Made by a program: the position numbers and the translations under genes. A DNA stretch of 18,957 bases from positions 36,895 to 55,851 of the forward strand of contig DETU01000058.1 of NCBI GenBank assembly GCA_002362175.1. The letters are read 5' to 3'. Origin of the DNA: Ruminococcus sp. UBA3280. GTDB lineage: Bacteria; Bacillota; Clostridia; Oscillospirales; Ruminococcaceae. Below the pieces are notes generated by a model. The model saw only the letters and a list, made by a program, of their open reading frames with translations. It had not been told where the DNA came from and did no database searches. Positions within the stretch are counted from its first letter, which is position 1. Every line of letters begins with the position of its first letter. Of the stretch, positions 8,072 through 14,937 are shown one piece after another.

Positions 8072-10096
8072 TTAGTTATTGATTTTTTCCTTTAAGGAAA
8101 TAATAACGGGAGCAGAAGAAAGGTCGGTTTTTTTATTTACCTGTACCCTTTTTATGACAGAATCAGACGACGAAATGGTAATAAGTCCGAGTTGTCTGAA
8201 TGATTCGACTGCAACTGAAAATTTGCAGTAGTTCATTTCCCGACTGAGAATCAAATAAAGTTTGTCGGAATTTATTCCCGTGTTCTGAATATGCCTGTAT
8301 ATTTTTACCGATTCTTCACGTGTCGGCAACATAGCCCTGTAATATTTTTCTGGAAGTTTTTCGTCTCTCATGAAAGCTTCAAATGCATTAAGTGCGGAAA
8401 AGTATTTATTTTGTTTAAAACCGTGCGGACGCAGGTCGTTTACAATTATGCTTATATTTGTATTTCCTCTGAATACATTTGTTTCAAGAGTTACAATCAT
8501 GTCACATACGTCGTTTGCCTTGACTGTAAGTGCAGACGGTTCAGTGAAAAAAACAAGAGCTTCCGCTTTTACATTTCCGATATTCACACGCAGTTTTGAG
8601 TGTTTTCCGTTTGAAAGAGGAATAATTTCAGTGATTTTTGCATTTTCAATATAAAACAGAGGTTTTTCATTTTCAAAGCCGTGTGGTTCAAGAACATTAA
8701 GTCCCTCAATATTGTTCACATTTATTTCTTCGGGATAAACTTCAGCGTCTGCCGTAACTGTAAGAATAGGCATTATTTTGTGGTTTTCAAAGGCATACTG
8801 TTCAATAAGACGGTGAAATTCATCTTTCATGCCTTTTTTTATGGTAAAACCTCCCGCACCGAGATGTCCGCCGAATTTTTCAAGAGCTTCGGAAGCATAT
8901 GTCAATGCACCAAAGACAGAAAACTTTCCGAATGACCTCGCAGAGCCTCTTATTTCGCCGTCATGTTCGGAAGCTATAAAACACGGTTTTCCGAAACGCT
9001 CCATAATACGTGATGCAACAATTCCCACAACACCGTGATGCCAGTCTTTTCCGCAGATAAAAATAACCCTTTCACGTACAGCAGACGGGTTTTCATCAAT
9101 CATTCCGTAAATTTCGCTTATAATTTCATTTTCGGATTTTTTTCTTTCATTGTTGAGTATGTCAAGTTCTTTGGCAATAGAAAGTGCCTTTTCGTAATCT
9201 TCACAAAGAAACAGTTCAGCTGCAGTTTTCGGAGAACCGAAACGTCCCGACGCATTTATTCTCGGGGCTATGCCGAAACCTATAGAACGTGCGTTTATTG
9301 GCTTGCCGTCGATTCCGCATACTTCTTTCAATGCGATGAGAGAGGGACGTTCTGTATTGTTGATTAGTTCCATTCCGTAAGAAACAAGGAAACGGTTTTC
9401 ACCGGTAAGGCTTACAATGTCGGCAACTGTCGCAATTGCCGCAAAGTCTCCGAACTGTTCAAGCGCCATTGTATAGTCACCGCCGTCAAGAGCAGCGATA
9501 AGTTTCAGTGCAACACCTGCACCGCACATATATTTGAAAGGTGAAAAACAGTCGTGCCTGTGCGGGTCTACAACAGCTTCGGCACGGGGGAGGGTTTCAC
9601 CCTGCTGATGATGGTCTGTAACAACAAGTTTCATTCCGAGTGAATATATGTATTCAGATTCGGCGATTGCCGATATACCGTTGTCAACAGTTACTATAAG
9701 ATTAGTGCCAAGTTCTGCAATTTTTTCTATTGCCTTGTTGTTAAGACCATATCCCTCTGAACGTTCGGGAATATAGTATATAACGTCCGCACCTATTTCC
9801 GTAAGATATGAGTACATTATTACAGTTGACATTATTCCGTCACAGTCATAGTCACCGTAAACGCATATACGTTCATTGTTGTCTATGGCACTGTTTATAG
9901 TGTCGGAGGCTTCTTTCATATCTTTTATAAGGAAAGGGTCGGAAAGTTCTTTCATTTCAAGGTTGTCCACGACTGAATCGGAAGAAGAATAACCTTTTGA
10001 AGCAAGAACAGAGGCTGTCAGTGAACTTATACCACATTCTGTCATCAATTTCTGTACAATGTTTTTGTCCGGTCTGCCGATAGTCCAGTTTTTCAT
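8072..10096 (-). CDS. recJ: Single-stranded-DNA-specific exonuclease RecJ
   Basis: This 5'-3' single-strand DNA exonuclease is used in recombination and repair. The 674 residues contain the DHH phosphoesterase core: YGDYDCDG at 80-87 (motif I; most RecJ proteins have alanine or valine where this one has Cys), VTVDNG at 135-140, DHH at 161-163 and VDPH at 176-179. The DHHA1 domain carries WHHGVVGIVASR at 352-363, GSARS at 384-388 and GGHLGAGG at 409-416. An OB-like DNA-binding region follows at about 445-560. The last roughly 110 residues form an extra C-terminal domain as in other Firmicutes RecJ proteins. The ATG has a strong AGGAGG site. It is the first gene of the operon, under the promoter at 10130-10158. 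Confidence 0.95.
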   Translation of the reverse strand: MKNWTIGRPDKNIVQKLMTECGISSLTASVLASKGYSSSDSVVDNLEMKELSDPFLIKDMKEASDTINSAIDNNERICVYGDYDCDGIMSTVIMYSYLTEIGADVIYYIPERSEGYGLNNKAIEKIAELGTNLIVTVDNGISAIAESEYIYSLGMKLVVTDHHQQGETLPRAEAVVDPHRHDCFSPFKYMCGAGVALKLIAALDGGDYTMALEQFGDFAAIATVADIVSLTGENRFLVSYGMELINNTERPSLIALKEVCGIDGKPINARSIGFGIAPRINASGRFGSPKTAAELFLCEDYEKALSIAKELDILNNERKKSENEIISEIYGMIDENPSAVRERVIFICGKDWHHGVVGIVASRIMERFGKPCFIASEHDGEIRGSARSFGKFSVFGALTYASEALEKFGGHLGAGGFTIKKGMKDEFHRLIEQYAFENHKIMPILTVTADAEVYPEEINVNNIEGLNVLEPHGFENEKPLFYIENAKITEIIPLSNGKHSKLRVNIGNVKAEALVFFTEPSALTVKANDVCDMIVTLETNVFRGNTNISIIVNDLRPHGFKQNKYFSALNAFEAFMRDEKLPEKYYRAMLPTREESVKIYRHIQNTGINSDKLYLILSREMNYCKFSVAVESFRQLGLITISSSDSVIKRVQVNKKTDLSSAPVIISLKEKINN

Positions 10097-10129
10097 ATAA
10101 AACCTCCTGATTAAAAGGTAGATAACTAT

Positions 10130-10158
10130 ATTATATCATTATTCAGCATTTTTTTCAA
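10130..10158 (-). promoter_or_regulatory. Sigma-A promoter of the recJ-rel-rlmD operon
   Basis: On the minus strand TTGAAA (complement of 10153-10158) and TATAAT (complement of 10130-10135) are separated by exactly 17 bp, with TGA directly before the -10 box (extended -10). Transcription would start about 25 bases upstream of the recJ ATG, leaving a short leader with the AGGAGG site. Confidence 0.8.
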
Positions 10159-10193
10159 TAGTATGGACACAAAAATTTTTCAAAAAATTATGC

Positions 10194-10222
10194 TTGCTTT
10201 TTTTCGTATGTTATGATATAAT
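10194..10222 (+). promoter_or_regulatory. Sigma-A promoter of the tandem membrane-protein genes
   Basis: TTGCTT (10194-10199) and TATAAT (10217-10222) are separated by 17 bp, with TGA before the -10 box. It is divergent from the recJ promoter, and 35 bp separate the two -35 boxes. Such a near-consensus promoter suggests that the unknown genes downstream are well expressed. Confidence 0.8.
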
Positions 10223-10254
10223 AAAATTATATAACATTTTGGGGGCAGGTGTAC

Positions 10255-10752
10255 ATGAGAATCATGAAAAAAATTACAGTAACAGCCGTAATATGTCTGA
10301 TTGCAGTGTTACTATTTGCAGTATTGTATTTTGTACATAAAAATGATACACATAATACTGAAAATATAAGTGCTGTTGAACTGAATGAGATTGAAAGTAT
10401 AGAAATAGATACAGTTTATTATTATCTATTCGATGAATACAAATACTTTATTGACTTTTCTGAAAATACAGTTTTGTGTGAAATAGAAAATGATGAGAAC
10501 AGTAAAACTTTCTATGATACTTTTACTGACGAACAGGCAGAAAATTTTGTCAAAGGAGCTAACCGATACGATTTTTTCAGTTGGGAAGAATCATATTATA
10601 ATCCTAATGTTTATGACGGAATGGGGGTGGATATTGTCATTAATTTCAAAGACGGTTCTGTTAAAGAAATACATTGCTTTAATGAGTTTCCACTGACATA
10701 TGATGTAATGAGTGAAGTCTTTTATGACGCTTTCGGTTACTATATGCTTTGA
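10255..10752 (+). CDS. Small membrane-anchored protein of unknown function, paralogue 1
   Basis: I do not recognise this family. From the ATG at 10255 the protein has 165 residues: a short basic start (MRIMKK), one hydrophobic helix at about 7-27, and then a mostly acidic, soluble part that should face outside the membrane. There is no lipobox, because the residues before C14 do not fit, and no clear signal-peptidase site, so it is probably a membrane anchor. The C-terminal 80 residues are about 55% identical to those of the next gene, and both end in FGYxML. Conserved pieces include FTDxxAExFVK, FFxWxESYxNPNV, INFKDG and FPLTY. Possible starts are GTG 10249, ATG 10255 and ATG 10264; the GGGGGCAGG at 10241-10249 best suits 10255. 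The gene has its own strong promoter and is divergent from recJ. Confidence 0.75.
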   Translation: MRIMKKITVTAVICLIAVLLFAVLYFVHKNDTHNTENISAVELNEIESIEIDTVYYYLFDEYKYFIDFSENTVLCEIENDENSKTFYDTFTDEQAENFVKGANRYDFFSWEESYYNPNVYDGMGVDIVINFKDGSVKEIHCFNEFPLTYDVMSEVFYDAFGYYML

Positions 10753-10772
10753 AAATTTACAAGGAGGTGAAT

Positions 10773-11231
10773 ATGAAAAAGAGTAAAAAAGCAATAACAC
10801 TTACAGCGATTTTAAGTGTTATTATTATAGTTATATCACTATTTACAATACATTATTTTGTAAATAAAAAAGATGTAAGTGAGATTGAAAATATAGAAAT
10901 AATTACAGGCAGTGGTTTTCCTCGAACTACATGCAGATATAAAATCGATTTTTTAAACAAATCAGTTATGCATGAAACAGACAAAACTTTTTATACAAGC
11001 TTTACAGATAAAGATGCCGAAAGTTTTGTAAAAAAGGCTGATTTATGGGGCTTTTTCAACTGGAAAGAATCATATCGTAATCCAAATGTTCATAATGCTA
11101 AATGTACTAATATTTACATTACATTCAAAGACGGTTTTGTTAAAAAAACAATTTGTTATGCAAAGTTCCCATTGACATATTACATAATGGCAAAAGTCTT
11201 TGAGGAAACTTTCGGTTATAGTATGCTTTAA
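10773..11231 (+). CDS. Small membrane-anchored protein of unknown function, paralogue 2
   Basis: This 152-residue tandem copy of the preceding gene lies 20 bases downstream in the same transcript. It starts MKKSKKAITLTAIL, with a hydrophobic anchor at about 8-29, followed by an extracytoplasmic domain. A hand alignment of the last 82 residues with paralogue 1 gives 45 identities, with no gaps. The shared FFxWxESYxNPNV, FKDG, FPLTY and FGYxML segments mark the conserved domain, whereas the linkers after the membrane helix differ in length and sequence. The ATG at 10773 has an excellent AAGGAGGTGA site. An in-frame upstream ATG at 10749 lies across the previous stop codon and lacks one. This copy is more basic (many Lys, such as KKAD and KKTIC) than the acidic first copy, which may point to different or paired partners. 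The function is unknown. Confidence 0.78.
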   Translation: MKKSKKAITLTAILSVIIIVISLFTIHYFVNKKDVSEIENIEIITGSGFPRTTCRYKIDFLNKSVMHETDKTFYTSFTDKDAESFVKKADLWGFFNWKESYRNPNVHNAKCTNIYITFKDGFVKKTICYAKFPLTYYIMAKVFEETFGYSML

Positions 11232-11255
11232 TATAATTATTTCAAAACCAAAAAT

Positions 11256-11287
11256 AAACGCACGGACTTCTTAAAGCCTGTGCGTTT
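11256..11287. terminator. Bidirectional intrinsic terminator after paralogue 2 and sigE
   Basis: The arms AAACGCACGG (11256-11265) and CTGTGCGTTT (11278-11287) form a 10-bp stem with one G-T pair and a 12-nt loop. A T6 run follows on the plus strand (11285-11290), and the opposite side (11247-11258) is A-rich, so the hairpin can end both the membrane-protein transcript and the spoIIGA-sigE transcript. Confidence 0.8.
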
Positions 11288-11295
11288 TTTATCAA

Positions 11296-11994
11296 TTATG
11301 TTATGCTTTCAAGTTTTACACGGAGTTTCTGTATAATCTTCTTTTCAAGACGTGATATATATGACTGTGAAATTCCTATCTGTTCCGCCACTTCTTTCTG
11401 TGTTTTTTCCTTGCCGTCTATAAGTCCGAAACGCATTTCCATTATTTCACGTTCACGGTCGCCCAATTCAGCCACCGCACTTCTGAGTATTTCACGCTCG
11501 GCTTCCGTTTCAATTCCCTTGTTTACTACATCTTCGTCAGTTCCGAGAACATCAGATAAAAGAAGTTCGTTTCCGTCATAATCAATGTTAAGCGGTTCGT
11601 CTATTGAAAGGTCATTGCGGTACTGTGAGGACTTCCGCAGAAACATCAATATTTCGTTTTCAATACACCGTGATGCATATGTGGCAAGCTTTATGTTTTT
11701 TGTGGGACAAAATGTATTTACTGCTTTGATAAGTCCTATAGTTCCTATTGAAACAAGGTCTTCAAGACCAATTCCCGTTGACTCAAATTTTTTTGCTATG
11801 TAGACTACAAGCCGTAAGTTATGTACAATAAGTCTGTCACGTGCTGATGGGTCATTTCTTATAAGTCCCTCAAAAACTTCATCTTCTTCCTGACGTGAAA
11901 GAGGAGGGGGGAGGGTGTCCGAGCCGTTGATGTAAAATACATCACAATTAAAAATATCTTTGAATTTCTCAAAAATTATTTTCAGAATGTTCAT
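11296..11994 (-). CDS. sigE: Sporulation RNA polymerase sigma factor SigE (pro-sigma-E)
   Basis: This is the early mother-cell sigma factor. The 232 residues align in full with Bacillus SigE: a short N-terminal pro-sequence, then YINGSDTLPPPLS (21-33), region 2 at about 52-120 (NLRLVVYIAKKFESTGIGLEDL; IKLATYASRCIENEI) and region 4 at about 172-226 with the helix-turn-helix QKEVAEQIGISQSYISRLEKK. DEPLNID and GNELLLSDVLGTD, typical of SigE, are present. The expected processing site lies just before YINGS, so the pro-sequence is only about 20 residues, some 7 shorter than I recall for Bacillus. spoIIGA, encoding its protease, lies 28 bases upstream with an AGGAGA site between them. In most spore formers sigG follows; here the transcript ends at a terminator. 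Confidence 0.95.
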   Translation of the reverse strand: MNILKIIFEKFKDIFNCDVFYINGSDTLPPPLSRQEEDEVFEGLIRNDPSARDRLIVHNLRLVVYIAKKFESTGIGLEDLVSIGTIGLIKAVNTFCPTKNIKLATYASRCIENEILMFLRKSSQYRNDLSIDEPLNIDYDGNELLLSDVLGTDEDVVNKGIETEAEREILRSAVAELGDREREIMEMRFGLIDGKEKTQKEVAEQIGISQSYISRLEKKIIQKLRVKLESIT

Positions 11995-12022
11995 AATTTC
12001 TTTCTCCTGTTCTCTGTATAAA

Positions 12023-12832
12023 TTATCTTTTTAAAAGTTTGGGGTTAAAAACCGCCTTTTCCGAGTTTTCGCCGAGTCCTATAACTGCGTCAACTGTTTT
12101 CCTTTCACCGTTCAGATTATTTAAAATCAGTATTTCGTCAGGTCGGAAAACAGGTATGAGACCGTTTCCCGATACAGTAGAGCAGGGGAGCAGGCGGAAA
12201 CCTTTAATATTACCGTTGTTTTCTGTAATATCACTGAATTTTTCCTTGTCGCATACTATAACGGGAGAACCCGAAAAGAAGTCGGTAAGGGAATTGCCCG
12301 TATCGGCAAGACCATTTAGTGTAATTACTTTATCTTTGTATCTTATTATTACATCATAACAGTCTGTGCCGTCGGGGATTCTGTCAAGAAAATTGCCAAT
12401 AATATAAACAATGAAATACATAACGGCAGTGGTGACGACAAGGAGCAGGAGAGAAAAATCTATGTAGAAATATGAATTGTTGAAATGTACAAATTCAGGT
12501 TTAAGCCATGAATATACGGCGTAAACAGTTCCGCCGAGCAGGAAATTTGCCGAAAAAAACGAAACGGTATTTATAAAAATACGTTTTTTTCCGTGAAATC
12601 CGAAAGCCATAATTACAATAGTTACCGCTGCAAATAATTTTATTATAATATTAAGGTATGTATTTAAACGGGGAGCGAGTATGAGAAGTGAGAAAAGACT
12701 TCCGTAAACAGCCGATATTATGCATCTTATTGTACGTAAAGGTGAATGTGTGAGTTTTGCCGTGATACGAAGCAGAAAATAATTAACGTATATATTAAGT
12801 ATTATCAGAATATCAATATAAATTGTCTGCAC
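12023..12832 (-). CDS. spoIIGA: Sporulation sigma-E factor-processing peptidase SpoIIGA
   Basis: This membrane-embedded aspartic protease cleaves the pro-sequence of SigE after asymmetric septation, activated by the forespore signal SpoIIR. The 269-residue protein has an N-terminal half of about five hydrophobic segments (about 5-22, 35-53, 58-78, 86-108 and 126-148), followed by a cytoplasmic protease domain with the single active-site motif ADTGNSL and D177 as the catalytic Asp. It is somewhat shorter than Bacillus SpoIIGA (about 309), mainly at the C-terminus. The start codon is GTG at 12832, chosen because GGGAGG lies six bases before it; a nearby ATG at 12837 is in another frame. It precedes sigE, as expected for the protease-substrate pair. 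Confidence 0.93.
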   Translation of the reverse strand: MQTIYIDILIILNIYVNYFLLRITAKLTHSPLRTIRCIISAVYGSLFSLLILAPRLNTYLNIIIKLFAAVTIVIMAFGFHGKKRIFINTVSFFSANFLLGGTVYAVYSWLKPEFVHFNNSYFYIDFSLLLLVVTTAVMYFIVYIIGNFLDRIPDGTDCYDVIIRYKDKVITLNGLADTGNSLTDFFSGSPVIVCDKEKFSDITENNGNIKGFRLLPCSTVSGNGLIPVFRPDEILILNNLNGERKTVDAVIGLGENSEKAVFNPKLLKR

Positions 12833-12849
12833 TGCATACCTCCCTTAAA

Positions 12850-12886
12850 TCCTGCATTACTTGTCTTATATTATTATAATGCAGGA
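12850..12886. repeat. 10-bp inverted repeat overlapping the spoIIGA promoter
   Basis: TCCTGCATTA (12850-12859) and TAATGCAGGA (12877-12886) form a perfect inverted repeat with a 17-bp spacer. The right arm overlaps the likely -10 box and the left arm lies just upstream of the spoIIGA ribosome site. Because one arm overlaps the promoter it is more likely an operator than an mRNA hairpin, but there is no T-run and no known regulator to assign. Confidence 0.45.
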
Positions 12887-12906
12887 GATTTGCGAAATAT
12901 GTCGTA
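12873..12906 (-). promoter_or_regulatory. Probable spoIIGA-sigE promoter with Spo0A-box-like elements
   Basis: TATAAT is present on the minus strand (complement of 12873-12878), about 40 bases before the GTG start. There is no good -35 box at 17 bp, which is what a Spo0A-activated promoter would show. Two sequences close to the 0A box (TGNCGAA) lie in the -35 area on the plus strand: TTGCGAA (12890-12896) and TGTCGTA (12900-12906), each with one mismatch and spaced 10 bp apart. Spo0A control is known for Bacillus spoIIG; here it is inferred. Confidence 0.4.
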
Positions 12907-12923
12907 ATTGATACTGTTACAAA

Positions 12924-12957
12924 AATAAAAAAAGATGCAGTCTGAAAACTGCATCTT
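12924..12957 (-). terminator. Intrinsic terminator of the helicase-small peptide transcript
   Basis: AAGATGCAGT (12932-12941) and ACTGCATCTT (12948-12957) form a perfect 10-bp stem with a 6-nt loop. On the minus strand the hairpin is followed by a long T-rich tract (complement of 12920-12933). It lies 8 bases after the stop codon of the 34-residue peptide and separates that operon from spoIIGA. Confidence 0.88.
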
Positions 12958-12964
12958 CTGATTT

Positions 12965-13069
12965 TTAAAGAAACGGAAGTATTATCGCACCGAGTATCAT
13001 AAGTCCCGCTAATATAAGTACAGCTACTCTTTTTACGGTTGATTTATCTGAACTCTTTTTACTGCTCAT
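12965..13069 (-). CDS. 34-residue single-pass membrane peptide
   Basis: This short gene encodes a basic, serine-rich head (MSSKKSSDKSTVKRV) followed by one hydrophobic helix of about 19 residues (AVLILAGLMILGAIILPFL). The ATG at 13069 is preceded by AGAGGTGAT at a workable distance. The gene starts 14 bases after the helicase stop codon and is followed at once by a strong terminator, so it is the second gene of a two-gene transcript. The design (positive inside, one transmembrane helix) is typical of small Firmicutes membrane peptides such as DUF4044-like proteins, but I cannot assign it to a family. It is unlikely to be chance, given the ribosome site, the operon position and the placement of the terminator. 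Confidence 0.7.
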   Translation of the reverse strand: MSSKKSSDKSTVKRVAVLILAGLMILGAIILPFL

Positions 13070-13083
13070 TATAATATCACCTC

Positions 13084-14811
13084 TCAGTGTCTTTTCTTTG
13101 TACGCTTTTTGCGGTTCGGAATATAGTCACTGTAAACGTCTGATTTTTTTCTGTTTCCGTAAGCCGATTTTTTTCTGTCAAATCTCGGTTTTCCCGAATT
13201 TTCGGGACGTTTACCCCTTATTGTCGGAATATTGCCTGTATAAAGTTTTACTTCTACCTGATTGCCGTTGATTTTCATCGGGTTTGTACTGTCAAGTATG
13301 TATTCCTTTTCAGCTTCGGGTACTTCAACAGTAGTATGTGTGTCAAATATGTCGATTTTTCCGAAATCACGTCCTGACATTCCTGTTGCGTCAACCAATG
13401 CACCGAGTATGAAATTAGGTGCAATGCGTTTGTTTCTTCCTATGTTGATGTCAACTTTTACTGTTTTTGCAGAACCTTTTCTTCCTTTTTTCAAAGGTCT
13501 CGGCATATCAAATTCAGGAAGTGACTCAATTTCAGCATTGAGTTTTTCGGAAATAATTCTTGCGGCGGCTTCACGGTAGTCAATGCCTTTTGACGCAAGC
13601 TTGTCAAGAATATTGTAAGCTTCATGCGAAACATTTTCACATTCTGAAATTTCCCTGATGATATTGTCTTTTTTGAGTGAAATTATTTCCGATTTCTGAG
13701 GAAGTGACTTTTCCTTTATGGTTGCTTTTGTATATCTCTCTATGTCACGGAGTTCGTAAAACTGTCTCCTTCCGCTGATGAGTGTATAAGCTGTTCCCGT
13801 TCTTCCCGCACGTCCTGTACGTCCGATACGATGTATATAGTATTCATTGTCCTGCGGTAAATCATAGTTGAAAACAGCGTCAACTCCGCTTACGTCAATA
13901 CCTCTTGCGGCTACATCTGTAGCAACAAGAATTTCCGTTGACCTGTTCTTGAAACCGTTCATTACCTGTGTACGCTGTGACTGTTTCATATCGCCGTGTA
14001 TGCCTGATGCTCTGAAATCTGATTTGACAAGTTCTTCCGTGAGTTCGTCAACCATTTTTTTAGTATTGCAGAATACCATTGACGAAGCAGGGGAGTATGC
14101 GGAAAGAAGAAGTTTAAGAGCGTCGGTTTTACGTCCCATAGCCACTTCAAAATAAAACTGTTCAATGAGTTCAACTGTTTTCTGTGAAGATTTTATTTTG
14201 ATGTGTACGGGGTTATTCTGATATTTTTCGGTAATTGCGAGTATAGCGGGGGGCATTGTTGCCGAAAACAGAACGGTCTGTCTTTCTTCGGGAACTTCTG
14301 AAAGGATTGATTCAATGTCCTCTCTGAAACCCATGTTAAGCATTTCGTCCGCCTCGTCGAGTATAACACAGCGGAGATTGTTGAGTTTAAGGGTTTTACG
14401 CCTCATATGGTCCATAACACGACCCGGAGTTCCTATTACGATGTTTGCTCCTCGTTTCAGTTCAAAAATCTGTCTTTCCATACTTGCACCGCCGTAAACC
14501 GATACGGCTTTTACAATTCGCTTGAACTTTGCAAATTTGCGTATTTCTTCATGAGCCTGCATGGCAAGTTCACGTGTCGGACATAGTATAAGTACGGTTA
14601 CATTTTTTTTATCGGCTTCGGTTATGCTTTCAACAGCAGGTATTCCGAAAGCTGCGGTTTTGCCCGTTCCTGTGTTGGAACGTCCGATAACGTCTTTTCC
14701 TTCAAGAAGAAGGGGGATACTTTGCTGTTGGATTTCGGTCATTTCTGTGAAACCGAGTTCGTCAACAGCCTGAATTAGTTCCTGTGATAAATTCAATTCG
14801 TTAAAATGCAT
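13084..14811 (-). CDS. DEAD-box ATP-dependent RNA helicase with DbpA-type RNA-binding domain
   Basis: This RNA helicase of the DeaD/CsdA/CshA type is probably involved in ribosome assembly, mRNA turnover or cold adaptation. The 575 residues contain the Q motif (about 21-29, ending with TEIQQQSIP), Walker A SNTGTGKT (45-52), PTREL (78-82), GTPGR (127-131), DEAD (152-155), SAT (183-185), ATDVAARGID (297-306) and HRIGRTGRAGR (327-337). Residues about 450-525 form the DbpA/CsdA-type RNA-binding domain (GALVDATGMSGRDFGKIDIF), and the last 45 residues are a Lys/Arg-rich tail. The start at 14811 fits the family N-terminus (MHFNELNLSQ) and a weak AAAGGAA site. An in-frame codon at 14871 would add residues unlike the family and lies in the promoter/leader region. 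It is followed by the 34-residue peptide in the same transcript. Confidence 0.94.
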   Translation of the reverse strand: MHFNELNLSQELIQAVDELGFTEMTEIQQQSIPLLLEGKDVIGRSNTGTGKTAAFGIPAVESITEADKKNVTVLILCPTRELAMQAHEEIRKFAKFKRIVKAVSVYGGASMERQIFELKRGANIVIGTPGRVMDHMRRKTLKLNNLRCVILDEADEMLNMGFREDIESILSEVPEERQTVLFSATMPPAILAITEKYQNNPVHIKIKSSQKTVELIEQFYFEVAMGRKTDALKLLLSAYSPASSMVFCNTKKMVDELTEELVKSDFRASGIHGDMKQSQRTQVMNGFKNRSTEILVATDVAARGIDVSGVDAVFNYDLPQDNEYYIHRIGRTGRAGRTGTAYTLISGRRQFYELRDIERYTKATIKEKSLPQKSEIISLKKDNIIREISECENVSHEAYNILDKLASKGIDYREAAARIISEKLNAEIESLPEFDMPRPLKKGRKGSAKTVKVDINIGRNKRIAPNFILGALVDATGMSGRDFGKIDIFDTHTTVEVPEAEKEYILDSTNPMKINGNQVEVKLYTGNIPTIRGKRPENSGKPRFDRKKSAYGNRKKSDVYSDYIPNRKKRTKKRH

Positions 14812-14831
14812 TATAATTCCTTTCATTGTCA

Positions 14832-14851
14832 AAAAAACGGGATTAAATCCC
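14832..14851 (-). other. Small hairpin plus T7 run in the helicase leader
   Basis: At the start of the predicted helicase mRNA, GGGAT and ATCCC form a 5-bp stem with a 3-nt loop (complement of 14839-14851), followed by G and seven T (complement of 14831-14837). It resembles a weak intrinsic terminator or a 5'-end stabilising hairpin, and lies about 20 bases upstream of the start codon. Confidence 0.45.
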
Positions 14852-14859
14852 TGTATAAT

Positions 14860-14888
14860 ATAATAACACATATTTTTGAAAAGGTCAA
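14860..14888 (-). promoter_or_regulatory. Sigma-A promoter of the DEAD-box helicase gene
   Basis: On the minus strand TTGACC (complement of 14883-14888) and TATTAT (complement of 14860-14865) are 17 bp apart. The predicted start is about 40 bases upstream of the helicase ATG, and the promoter lies just after the terminator of the sulfhydrylase gene. Confidence 0.7.
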
Positions 14889-14899
14889 TAGAAAAAATA

Positions 14900-14927
14900 A
14901 AATACGGATAAATAATTATCCGTATTT
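14900..14927 (-). terminator. Intrinsic terminator of the first sulfhydrylase gene
   Basis: AAATACGGATAA (14900-14911) and TTATCCGTATTT (14916-14927) form a perfect 12-bp stem with a 4-nt loop. The minus-strand product continues into a T-rich tract (complement of 14891-14902). It lies 10 bases after the stop codon. Confidence 0.88.
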
Positions 14928-14937
14928 CAAAATTACA

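Noticed and set aside
14812..14871. A 20-codon N-terminal extension of the DEAD-box helicase
   Set aside because: It would run through the leader hairpin and -10 region of the predicted promoter, and the residues do not resemble the family; the start at 14811 gives the normal N-terminus.
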